In this document: positions 23,152 to 33,120 of the stretch, piece by piece | How positions within the stretch are numbered: position 1 is the first letter of the stretch | Layout: each line of letters starts with the position of its first letter | Assembly: GCF_963675165.1 (NCBI RefSeq) | Contig: NC_087377.1 | Span: forward strand, 11,642,632 to 11,706,631 | Direction of reading: 5' to 3' | Source of the DNA: Halichondria panicea | Taxonomy: Eukaryota; Porifera; Demospongiae; Suberitida; Halichondriidae | DNA length: 64,000 bases | Notes under the pieces: generated by a model | What the model saw: the letters and a program-made list of their open reading frames with translations, nothing else | What the model was told of the DNA's origin: nothing | Databases searched by the model: none | Made by a program: the position numbers and the translations under genes

Positions 23152-25464
23152 CTACTGACTTAAAGGATCCACGTAGTCGTACTCGTGTAGTAGTTCACAT
23201 CCCCCTATCTGACCCACAACACCTGTTAGCTGACCATACGACTGGTTAGACTTCAGCAATATCTGCTTCTGCTCAATATTTATTAGCTCAGGATGCTCAC
23301 TCTTTCTCTTTGCTTTCGGTTTCACTTTGATTTTGCTGTACTGGTGACTCAATGATAAATCTTTTTGGCTGTTGCATTCTGGAGTAGCATATGTTGAGCA
23401 AGCAGTCGTAATACTCTTGTCTGTGTGCCCGTAAGACTTGTTAGCTTTAAACTCAACTTCTATCATATCCGAGACATTGCCTTTGACTTTTGCTAGATCA
23501 ACCTCATCGTACAAAACACTGTTGGAATGCTGACCTGATTTACTTTGTTTGGGAAGTGTGGAGGGTGGACTTTTTCTGCTAGGTGTTGTAACTATGCTGT
23601 TGAGGAAAGCCTTGTGATTTAATTATATTCAAATGACCAACATTGTATGAAAGAAGTAAATCTTTATATAATGTATCACATGGGGCTTACCAAGTATCTT
23701 TGTTTTCAAATCGCAATGTGAATTCTGAACAACACATGTACAAAGTGTAGTGTTCAAGACAAAGTTGCAACATGATATTTAATGAAGCTTTAATGAAAGT
23801 GAAACTTACTACGATGGTTGTACACTCCGTGTCCAATAAAGCTCCAAATAGTAATCAAAATTGTTATTCCCAAACATGAAATGACTAACATTGTATCAAG
23901 CATACTGTCGTGAAGTGTCATCCTAACTGGACTGCATTGTGTACCTATGGGGAATTTTTAAGAATAACTTTACTAGTACTTAATGAACATTGTTTACCAT
24001 AGAAAATGATCCCAAAGACAAATAGTGAAGAAATGCAAATGAAAAGCAGTACGAGTAGGATCACCATAGAAACAACAAGAGATTTCTTTCTAGAGACAAA
24101 TACCTTCACCTTACAAAAAGCTACATTTCCAATTTTCAAAGCTATTATTTTTAGTTAATGGTAACTTACCTCCTATAAGTAGTAATAAGAAATGAATGAC
24201 CGTCAAGAAAAGGTACAGTGAAGTTGTGCTAAGAATGGCAGTTGATTTAAACTCAACAGGGATTCCATCTATTTACAACACTATAATTATATAGAGGCAT
24301 TATTGACTGAAAACTTGAACCTAACCTGTAACAGACATATTTTGTTTGATAAGTAAATTTTTGTTTGCCTTCACTGAAAACGCAAATGTGTGGACTGTAC
24401 CAGGACTTGAATGTGGAATTTTCAACATTCCCGTGCTATTAATAGGAGGCTGATTACTCAGTGTTGTGTGTTGTATAGTACAAGTAGAGTCGTTTTGAAT
24501 GACTGCACAACTGACTGAATAGAGACAGTTAGTTGAATTAACTTGAGTACGAAAGTAATCTTCACTTTTGAGTCCTATAGAATTAATAACTGCACTATAA
24601 GAAAGCACGATGTAATGTATTCATGTCTCACCTATTACGTATACAGATGCGTACATTTTTGTATTAATCCTAGACGATCTAGTAGTAAACAAACTCAGTT
24701 CAATGTTGTGCTCTCCCATAATGGTTCTTATGGAGGAAAATCTGGCTTCGCAGAACAGACCAACACAAGTTTTCATAATTTTGACCTCATCTGATCCATT
24801 AATTGTCACGGTGTACATGAGAATTGAAGAGCATATCAGCTAAAGAGGTTCCATAGCAATTTGTAAATTTTATTACACTAAAACTTACTAAATTCCTTAT
24901 TATAGTTGTACTTTTACGCTAGTCAAAACACCAAACTGGTAGATGGCAATAATTATCGTATTGACAGGATCCCAGACTATAATATCAGATACCAGTATCC
25001 TCATATAGGTAACGATATCGCCACATGTTATGCTAGTAATGTTCTGCTTTTCTAGCGCCAACAGATCAACCGTTAGTATGGATGACCAATTTGCCATGTA
25101 TGACTCAGGAGAGCGAGAAATAGTGACCAATTGAACGCTCAAGAATGCAGGATTTTTTTTATTAGTGATGTTGCTAGGAAAAGTTTGTGGAGAAGCATCC
25201 ACGAGGAATTTGAAGATGTTCACATATTCGGTAGAGTTAGGGCTGCTGTAACGCCAACGTAATCCTTCAAGATCCACTCCTTCACAGATCAGCTTCACCC
25301 TAGCCCTCTCCGAGCAAGCCTCACTTTTAACATTTAGGTACGTTTCTGCTGCTGTACCAAATTTAATACGTGCGGTAAATAAACTAGCTGGCTGCACAAA
25401 TCTACTCACCTTCAACAAAAAGAACAGTAGAAATTACTAAGAGAGAAGTAAAAAACATTGTCAT
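23152..25464 (-). CDS. Ig-containing membrane protein with three TM exons and tyrosine-rich tail
   Basis: Minus-strand exons: 25410-25464 (55-nt signal peptide exon, MTMFFTSLLVIS), about 24932-25351 (Ig-like; CSERARVKLIC...ITSITCG), about 24632-24790 (or from 24839), 24326-24574 (cysteine-bearing extracellular module), 24170-24268, 23998-24141, 23810-23944, 23691-23724 and 23152-23596. Most introns are phase 1, some only 57-58 bp. Exons 5, 6 and 7 each encode one hydrophobic helix (SLYLFLTVIHFLLLL; VVSMVILLVLLFICI; MLVISCLGITILITI). Three helices place the tail inside. The tail, about 160 residues and lysine-rich, has SVLYDEV (fits the ITIM pattern V-x-Y-x-x-V), NKSYG, QYSKI, NQSYG and YDYVDP. 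Total about 579 aa. The end of exon 2 and start of exon 3 are not settled. Likely a signalling receptor; ligand unknown. Confidence 0.68.
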
Positions 25465-26442
25465 GGCAGTAGATTTTGCTTAAGAATGTTGATAGAATTT
25501 GGACTTATTATTAAGGTTATATATTTATATAGGCCGTATAGCAAGAATGGCTTTGTTATTTGTTGCCTCTAAAATAATTATGCCAACATTACTAATACTT
25601 CATGCATATGCTGAGTATAGATCGATGTAATTTATAGATCATGTCCAATGAAACAGCAATGGACGTGTACAGTCTTAATTCGCAGCAGATCAACAAATTA
25701 AACGGTATACGAGTATGCTCGAGATAATTACTTTTATGCTCAAGTTAACAGCCTATATATTATTCTTTTCACATTGACTATAATTATTTTTCCTCCAAAG
25801 CACAACATAGACCGGTCTATTAGACCCCATGTCCTTGCACATATTAACATCAAACTATAAATAATAGCCACATGACTCTATCTAGAACACCAAGGAGATA
25901 CTTAACGACCCGCAAGTATTTCCAAAACCTGCCTGCCTGTTATTCTCATAATTGTTATAATTGTATGTGCTTATTATGCTCAAAATTATGCCAACATAAT
26001 CTACCAACCCCTCTATTAAGTTAAAATTGCTAGGATTGGCTGAAAGAAACACCAAAAAGCGCAGAGCGAGAGCATATAACTTATATAGCCCTGACACATT
26101 AAATTTGGTCGTAACATGAAATGCAAAAATATGAAGATAGCAATTATTATTCAGTCATTATAGTATTACACATAATTATTCAATTACAACTCATAAGCAG
26201 ATTTCAACAAAAAGTATTGTCTCTTTATCCATAAGTGATTTTGAATTACCCAAAAAACACCCTATACTAATGAAATAGCTAGGGAACTTTTGAGGAAGCT
26301 GATGTAACAGGAATTCCAATCTGCGGCTTTCAGTTAAGGAAGGAGATAATGCAATCTCAGTACTTCCCAAAAACCTAACTGCAGTCACATGACTCCCAGC
26401 CTCTAGCGTGACAGAGATAAGTAATGGGCATGTGACATCCGC
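25465..26442. other. Intergenic, no gene seen
   Basis: 5' flank of the minus-strand Ig gene. The stretch 26021-26080 (attgctaggattggctgaaa) resembles the arm of the inverted-repeat element at 43401. Confidence 0.4.
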
Positions 26443-26990
26443 TTAGATCGGTACTGCCAAATGATAGTAATATCTTCGCGTAGGATCTGACGCATTATCT
26501 AGATCACAATCATCTATACGATCACACAGTTAAAAGTTAAATTGAGTTACTCACCTTTTCTCATGGCTATGCAAGCAATTATTACAGCAACGATTACGAC
26601 AGTAAAAACCACTGCAATTAATTACAATAAGGGCGACCCCCCAGCCTGCATGGTAGCCTAGTGCCTATATAATTATAGTATACACAATATAAAATTAGCA
26701 TATTTATCAAGATGAAGACATTACTTACTAGCTTGAGCACTGAAACTGATACAGTCAACAACTTGGAGACTGTTATTGACTAGCCTCGATTCAAGGCCGA
26801 TTAAAATCGGCCTTGAATCGAGGCTAGTTATTGACCAGCGGAGAGAGCTCAAAGTAGTACATTGCATCAGCACTAAGTTCTGGTATGCTAAATGGTTTGA
26901 ATAATAGGCACTGTGAAATTGAGTTGCACATGCGCAGTAGCTCAGAACATGCCCACATTTTACATGGCAGTAAATCACAGATTGGTCCAA
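26443..26990 (-). pseudogene. Remnant receptor gene: extracellular exon end, TM exon and tail, broken by an insertion
   Basis: Three minus-strand exons fit in phase 1. The extracellular exon ends at 26729 (QVVDCISFSAQA, donor gtaagt). The TM exon 26555-26611 encodes VVFTVVIVAVIIACIAMRK. The tail exon 26443-26513 encodes DDCDLDNASDPTRRYYYHLA and ends in a stop; its intron is only 41 bp. A 46-bp palindrome (26781-26826) flanked by a 9-bp duplication sits inside the extracellular exon and brings a stop. The reading frame before it (YYFELSPLVNN) and after it (VNNSLQVVDC) share the duplicated VNN codons. The 5' limit of that exon and any upstream exons are not seen. It is either a recently killed gene or a C-terminal remnant. 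Confidence 0.6.
26781..26826. mobile_element. 46-bp palindromic micro-MITE with 9-bp target duplication
   Basis: The sequence runs from tagcctcgattcaaggccga to its perfect inverted copy ending cgaggcta, with a ttaa centre. The flanks are gttattgac at 26772-26780 and gttattgac at 26827-26835. Same termini as the elements at 46604 and 61358. Confidence 0.9.
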
Positions 26991-27410
26991 TCAATGTTGA
27001 AACCACATTTTGTGTGCTAAAGTTTATTATTTCGCTGTTGAAATTAAAAAGTAATGACTTACTCCCATTTTTTAGTGCTATATAATTTATAGGTTTTTTA
27101 TTTCACTGCGTTGAATAATTTGAATAATAGCTAGGTGAAAAATGTGTGACTACCTTATAGGTCTCCTGAGAGTATATAGACCACCCTCAACACCATCCGC
27201 CATGCATGCATGCACGCACATAATTATAGTATCTGAGGAAGAAGGAGAGGGGACTAAAACAGACATTGGTTCCACCTCAATACTTCAGTCAAGTTTGAGA
27301 CAAACAGCGGGTAAAGATCCACTACACAATAAACATCAACTGAGACAGAGGATTATAGCTCTGATAAAGGGTCATACAATCTACAACCATTATAATTGAT
27401 GGACATACTA

Positions 27411-27620
27411 CCGTATAGCGGGTAATTTTCGGGGGACAAAATATTCGTGGTTCAGCAATATTGAGACATTTCGTGGATAATATTTTCGTGGTTGCTGCTT
27501 GGATAAAGGTTAGGTAAAGGTAGGCAAGGTCGCTTCATTCGTGGGTAAAATATTCGTGGTCAGACCTCCAACCACGAAAACCACGAATATTTTGCCCCAC
27601 AAAAATTACCAGCTATACGG
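27411..27620. repeat. CCGTATAGCGGGTAATTT-family MITE
   Basis: The left end is ccgtatagcgggtaattttc and the right end aaaaattaccagctatacgg, flanked by TA on both sides. Closest relative is at 521-729. Confidence 0.8.
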
Positions 27621-28544
27621 TATTACCACATCGTTGGTATAGCAGTGTGGTCAGGTGTAGTTGTCTCCTCTGGGGGAGGTGGACCAGGACTCTCTCATAA
27701 CCACGGAGGCTGAAATATGCACAATTGAAAGGGAAAGGAGTTAGGACAGAAAATGATATGTCTCATGGTTAATACAGCTAGGGGAACCTGAGTCGATTCC
27801 AAGATTTTGTATTGGTGTATTGCTACCTAAAATCAAGGCTAAAGAACCTCTAGATTGCATGTAAGAAAGAGGTGCATGGTTGATGCATAATGATATTTTG
27901 GAGGCTTGGGTTATCTGCATGGCTGTATGATAATAGTGACCGCAAGAGTCAAATTAATGTTATAGAACCTCAGGAGATTGCATGCTACTGTCATTATAGG
28001 TAAATAAACATAATTATAAATACACTCTGGACAAGGGGAGTGTCTGGAATCAAAGATGTCATCATTTGGTTTTAAGTTACCTGGGAAATTGTCATTTCTG
28101 TTGCACTGTATAAGCCTTCTACTATAAAAACAATTTGAAACTATTTAATTATACAGGGAATACCCATGCACCACAGTGGCATAGGAAGCAATTTCTCAAT
28201 GAGGGGGCTCTATAGTGTCTTAAATGGAAAAAAGTACGGCTATCTACCACACACACTTATTGTGTATATAATAATTATACATCAGTCTCTTATAATAACT
28301 TGTATTTGTTGTTATGGTACATGACTTATAATTATAGGTAACAGTTTTGGAGTGTATAATTATTGCAATAGTATATAATTATATGCTAGTAGTTGAATGT
28401 ACAATAAATGTATTATATGCACTATTGAGAGGCTCCATATATATACGTACTATGACAGGAGCGACTATATAGTCCTGCTTTTCCTGTTCTACTCAATTAA
28501 TTTACTTTGCTAAAATCATCTTTTAATTGGTTATTAAGCATAGG

Positions 28545-29065
28545 AAAGATTTGTGCGGGACATCTGCAGAGCTGACCTGCTCCTGAATTACAATCATTAT
28601 GATAATTCTGGACAAAAGAAGCAATCTATACACTGTAAAAAAAAAAGTGCGGTGAGCACACTAAAACCGTCGCATATAGCACACTTTTTCAAAAAAGCGT
28701 GCTATATGCGACGGTTTTAGTGTGTCCACCGCACTTTTTTTCAATCATTTTTTACAGTGTAGCAATTACATAGAAAGGAGGAACTAAATCTCGTGAATGT
28801 CCTTATACTCCCCTCCAGCATTGAAAAAATGAATGTGTGGTTGTCACGCAAGTATAATGTGGCAATATCAGGCAAACAGCTGGGAATTTGTGTGAAAAGC
28901 ACACCCCACTTTTAGTGTTGGCTTGAAGTGTTTACAGCCAGATGATGATCGAGACTAAAACCACCATTAGTTGAAATGTTATTACAGAAACCTTATCACT
29001 TAAACAGAAACTATAGCCCTAACTACCACAAACAGACAAGGTATCTTCTTATAATAACTATCCGG
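28545..29065. repeat. Interspersed repeat R1 interrupted by a hairpin MITE
   Basis: The R1 blocks gcgggacatctgcagagctg, tacaatcattatgataattc and gaagtgtttacagccagatg are in order, but split at 28631 by the hairpin element. It is the longest R1 copy in the window. Confidence 0.6.
28631..28759. mobile_element. Hairpin MITE, CACTGTAAA ends, TA duplication
   Basis: Almost the whole 129 bp folds on itself: cactgtaaaaaaaa, gtgcggtgagcacactaaaa and ccgtcgcatatagcac pair with the right arm ending tttttacagtg. TA flanks both sides (28629-28630 and 28760-28761), as for Tc1/mariner or pogo insertions. It sits inside an R1 repeat, so it is the younger of the two. Confidence 0.8.
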
Positions 29066-29849
29066 CCCTTAGAGTGACAACAACTGCATGTATAATAGAC
29101 ATCAACATTTCATTGCACTATATATAATTATAGTGACCATACAATGTTTGCATGTGCACTGTGGAGAACTTACGGATATGTACTGATAGAACTGCATATT
29201 TATACTTTTTGTGAATGTTCTAGAATAGTGATGTATTGCCGGTTTTTGTGAATGTTCTAGAGAATGTTCTAGATTTACCATGTGTTGTTGTGCAATACCC
29301 GGATATAGTTATTGTTTTTGTAAGTGGGTGTGTTTATTGCTGTGATAAATTATTGAGAACTTGACAATTAGCGCAAGCAGGCGCTGACATGCACATACAG
29401 TAAGTTAAATATAATACTGGAAACTTCCTATAGAGAGGTACAAACCAACCTCATCACTAACACTTGTAGCACAAAAATGTTACATGGAGCTAAGACAAAG
29501 TAGGTGACCTTTTACCCACCTCATTTTGTCTACCGCATGCACTCATCAGTCTAGAGAAATACCTTTATCACACACACCCTAATTCACACACAATTAAGCA
29601 TCCCTATTATCAAGGAATATTTGGCACAGGCCTATATATATATAGTCACATGCATAGACTAGGTGAGTGCAAGCTGATTGAACAGTATACATTCACGGAG
29701 TTCATGGTATATAAGTCTTGTTCGAAACCAAATTTGGGCAAACCAAATCCATGATAATTATTTCCGCAGAAATAATGCATGTGTTAGTATAGTGGGATAA
29801 TATGTATAGGGAGTCTTTTACATGGTTTCTACACAGTCTCACTAAATCC

Positions 29850-29945
29850 TAGTCCATAAAATTAATAGAGTCCATGCAGGAACAGCTCGGAGGTGTCTCT
29901 TGAGCATGCACTCTCCTATTCAGTGATTTGAAACTGTTTATACAT
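29850..29945 (-). pseudogene. Worn exon fragment of the ARM/HEAT-like gene
   Basis: The minus strand resembles the exon at 13547-13619 (caagagacacctccgagctg versus caagagacacctagagctg), with several stops and indels. Confidence 0.4.
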
Positions 29946-31250
29946 GCAGAGAAAATACATAATAATTATTTTAGAGCAGAAAAATGTCATAATCTACATT
30001 GCTTACACATCTAGCTAGCTGTCAATGGAGTACCACATGGCTTTGCACGATTCTGCTAGCTCCTAACAAGTAAAATGTTATCGTGAAACACAGATCGATG
30101 TCAAAACAGCTAAACCATGAGATTGTCTAGTCAGCAATGCAATTAACCTTCTAACCGTCGAGACTAAAATCCTTAGGGTTCAGTTTAGACTTGGTGCATA
30201 GGTACACTATACTGCATGTTTTTCACCCATTATGCTGTTCTTTTATTATATGCTTTTGAAAGTGACAGCAAAAATTTGAAACTGACCCCAATAATTATGA
30301 TTTTGAAAGTGACATTACGTTCAGTAATTTCACCTTTATTGGATACAATTGTTGTAACATTACACTAGACAGCTGACTGTGTATAATTATAACTAGATAT
30401 TGGCTTGACGATCTGAAAACAAGTTACTAAACTAGATCAGATCCCTCATCAGGCATGTATATAATTATAAGGACCTGCTACTGTACAGTAAGTCTGTAAG
30501 ACATCATGTTTGCAGTGCTGTTGAACAAAGTGCCCATTGTAATTCTCAAATTATGGCATCAAAATTGATTATGCTCGACTGTCCCTATTATGCTCAAAAC
30601 GGCTATATACATGCAGTGGACTCGGGACTATAATGACATTGCATAAACCTCAATATTCAGTGAGTGACGTAAAACCATGTTCACTGGAAACCACTGATGA
30701 CGAACTGCCAGTTTCAGTATCTGCCGATGACAAACTGTCAGTTTTCCAAGATGGGAATTGTCTGACGTTCCTTTTGTGACTGTCTGCAACACCTCTCCTT
30801 TCAATGCACATCGTGTTACTGATCGCAATTGCACGGCGACACTAGATTTACTAATAAATTTAACATCTATACAATAGCAATTATGGTCACTGTGTCGTGT
30901 GGGGATCATGCCCCTGAGTATCCGACTGGTTGGTGAGTGTCTCGTCCATTATCTATAATTATATACTCTACATCTATCATTGGTAGAATATGTTTATACC
31001 TTTGCCATGCATATACTGTCACAGCCCAGCAGATGGAGTTAATGTTAGTTGGGATCTATAGCTTTATTATGTTTTTTTTTAATCAGTTCAGTTATGTGTT
31101 CAAGTTGCAAATATTCAAGGTGTGTGATCAATAAAACTCAAAGGGCTCTAGCTAGGGATCAATGACAAATTTACAGAACTAGATCTATACGTACAGCAAA
31201 AGAGACTATAGCTGGCTATTCTATTGTAAGAACAAGTCATTGTTAAACTT

Positions 31251-31256
31251 TTTATT
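31251..31256 (-). terminator. Polyadenylation signal AATAAA (minus strand)
   Basis: tttatt on the plus strand, 50 bp beyond the stop codon of the tyrosinase gene. Confidence 0.55.
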
Positions 31257-31305
31257 TGGGTTTGGGTTTTCAGTTCAGCACATAATTATAAAAAGTTGCC
31301 TTTCG

Positions 31306-33120
31306 CTAATCTTCGAGTACCAACGTGAGGAAGGCAATGAGCAGGAACAGTAGCAAGCTGGCATTAATTCTCTTGGAACTTGAGCCCGAAGGAGGCCTCA
31401 GAGTAGGCCTCACTGTTGGCTCAATTGCCGAGCATACCCTCATATCTTCGCTCGAAAGCAAGCAATTTTGCCGATACATTCCAGTATTGGTCGTCAAATC
31501 AAATTCAAATCGATTGCATTGAGTAGGGCTATCACTGCTATGAGCAGTACATATACGGCATTCTCGGATATTTTCTTTAGTATAGGTACAGTCTGGTATA
31601 TCTGGTTTGTCATTCAGAGTGGCTACAATAAGAGTATCGTACATATACCCCCAGTTCTCACTTGTACTATATTGCTGATTCGGTGTTATAAGAGGAAAAA
31701 ATGGTACCATGTAGTCATTCAAATTATGTCCAATATGACCCCCACTGTCAGGTACGTATGGAGGTATTTCACCAGATGGAAAGCCGCGTTGCATCCAACT
31801 TTCAAGGATTCGATCAATGTTGCTATGATGCAAGCTAAATACAGGATCATTTACAGCAGATGGTGGAACGCTCATGTGCCCATTTATCCAATCATGAACA
31901 TTATTATGTAATCGTTGAGAACCTGACAATACCTGAGGTCCAACACACAAGTCAGAATTCGAAGTTGAGCATATCAAACTCCAACCTTCCAGTCTACTTC
32001 TAAAACTATCTCGTGGACTGTCCTGACGATACTTGCCTTCAGCATTTGATTTATCATATTCTGGGGCAGCTATCGCTATTTCAATCTCACGTACATTCGG
32101 TAGATATGTTTCAGCATTTCCTCTCTGAAGCCGATTACCATACCTTAAATCAGCGTTCGGGTTACAAGGAACCCAAAATGCCATACAATAACTCGAATTG
32201 TCATCCTCCCAATAAGCAATTGTGTTATCAACAGTCTTCTGTCTATATGTGATATCGCAAACCGTGTTCCAATTTAATCCACCTTCAATATCTTGTATTA
32301 TTCCATGTGTTGATGACAATTTTCCAAAATATCGCTTATCAAATACCGAAAGGTCATTGTCCTCCCACTTCCAGTACGGTAAGCCAAAACTAGTATTGTC
32401 TAGCACTCTTTGAAGTGCTCTTTCCAAAATCAGCAGATATGTTCTGTGCCAGACTAGAAAATTTGGCCCAGAATGTGCAAAGTCAACATTTATACCGCCA
32501 TTAAGTGTTTGACATGACTTCGAGGCATCTCGGGACACGTAGTTGTGTATGTAGACAAGGAAATCATACGTAGAAACATCTTGCAGTGTAACTGTGCCAG
32601 ATACAGTTAGTGGCTCTTCAATAACAACACTCCAATAACCCATTTCACTCTTTAGCATGAGCATACCATTCTTAACGTTTTGCTTTTCAGAATCCGATAG
32701 ACTGCCAAAACTTCTTCTTTGAACGACTTGTTTTTTCGTTCCACAATTTTCTCCTGACCAGCCAAACGCACATTCATTGCAATCGACTCCATAGAATTTC
32801 CCCGAGCAAATACAAACATTTTCAAACACCATCGTCGGCCAAAGATATCTGCTATCAATCCTATTTCCTTTTTCCGAAACATTGGATGTATTTTTTAGAA
32901 CTGCGACAATTTCTGGATCAGCATCAACAGATTGACGCTCTGCGTTTGATTTAACGTTCACACAATCTCCTCTACCATTACAGTTGTTCGGACAACATAC
33001 TTTACTCTGGAGGTTTTCTGGAGTGTTGCAAACTGCCGGAAACTGTGCAAAAGTGCACCTTAGAAGGCACAACAAAATAATTAGTGCCCAAAGCACTTGA
33101 AGGGGGCTTAGAGATGCCAT
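31306..33120 (-). CDS. Tyrosinase-family copper oxidase, single exon, 604 aa
   Basis: An uninterrupted 604-codon frame starts at ATG 33118-33120. Residues 1-25 are a signal peptide. Residues 26-52 (QFPAVCNTPENLQ, CCPNNCNGRGDC) resemble the N-terminal cysteine segment of animal tyrosinases, and an EGF-like module covers about 103-126 (CICSGKFYGVDCNECAFG). CuA ligands are H192 (IHNYVSRD), H216 (FAHSGPNF) and H225 (VWHRTYL). CuB ligands are H405 and H409 (LHNNVHDWINGH) and H432 in NDPVFSLHHSNID. All six histidines are present, so catalysis (o-hydroxylation of monophenols, oxidation of diphenols) is likely. The C-terminus is a Ser/Pro linker then a hydrophobic run (ASLLLFLLIAFLTLVLED), consistent with a membrane or GPI anchor. 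The absence of introns differs from its neighbours and may reflect retroposition. Roles in pigment, cross-linking or defence are possible. Confidence 0.93.
   Translation of the reverse strand: MASLSPLQVLWALIILLCLLRCTFAQFPAVCNTPENLQSKVCCPNNCNGRGDCVNVKSNAERQSVDADPEIVAVLKNTSNVSEKGNRIDSRYLWPTMVFENVCICSGKFYGVDCNECAFGWSGENCGTKKQVVQRRSFGSLSDSEKQNVKNGMLMLKSEMGYWSVVIEEPLTVSGTVTLQDVSTYDFLVYIHNYVSRDASKSCQTLNGGINVDFAHSGPNFLVWHRTYLLILERALQRVLDNTSFGLPYWKWEDNDLSVFDKRYFGKLSSTHGIIQDIEGGLNWNTVCDITYRQKTVDNTIAYWEDDNSSYCMAFWVPCNPNADLRYGNRLQRGNAETYLPNVREIEIAIAAPEYDKSNAEGKYRQDSPRDSFRSRLEGWSLICSTSNSDLCVGPQVLSGSQRLHNNVHDWINGHMSVPPSAVNDPVFSLHHSNIDRILESWMQRGFPSGEIPPYVPDSGGHIGHNLNDYMVPFFPLITPNQQYSTSENWGYMYDTLIVATLNDKPDIPDCTYTKENIRECRICTAHSSDSPTQCNRFEFDLTTNTGMYRQNCLLSSEDMRVCSAIEPTVRPTLRPPSGSSSKRINASLLLFLLIAFLTLVLED

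Larger units (their letters stand above)
27621..31250. other. Intergenic, repeats only
   Basis: No gene is seen. It includes the R1 repeat (28545-29065) with a hairpin nested in it, and a worn exon fragment at 29850-29945. Many ataattat stretches are present. Confidence 0.45.

Noticed and set aside
24290-25351. Confident FN3 call for the middle exons of the 23152 gene
   Set aside because: The conserved FN3 tryptophan and proline positions are not evident, and the exon 2/3 boundary is ambiguous, so the module is left unnamed.
31306-33120. Bacterial origin of the intronless tyrosinase
   Set aside because: The EGF-like module, animal-type N-terminal cysteine segment, C-terminal anchor and nearby polyA signal fit an animal gene better.
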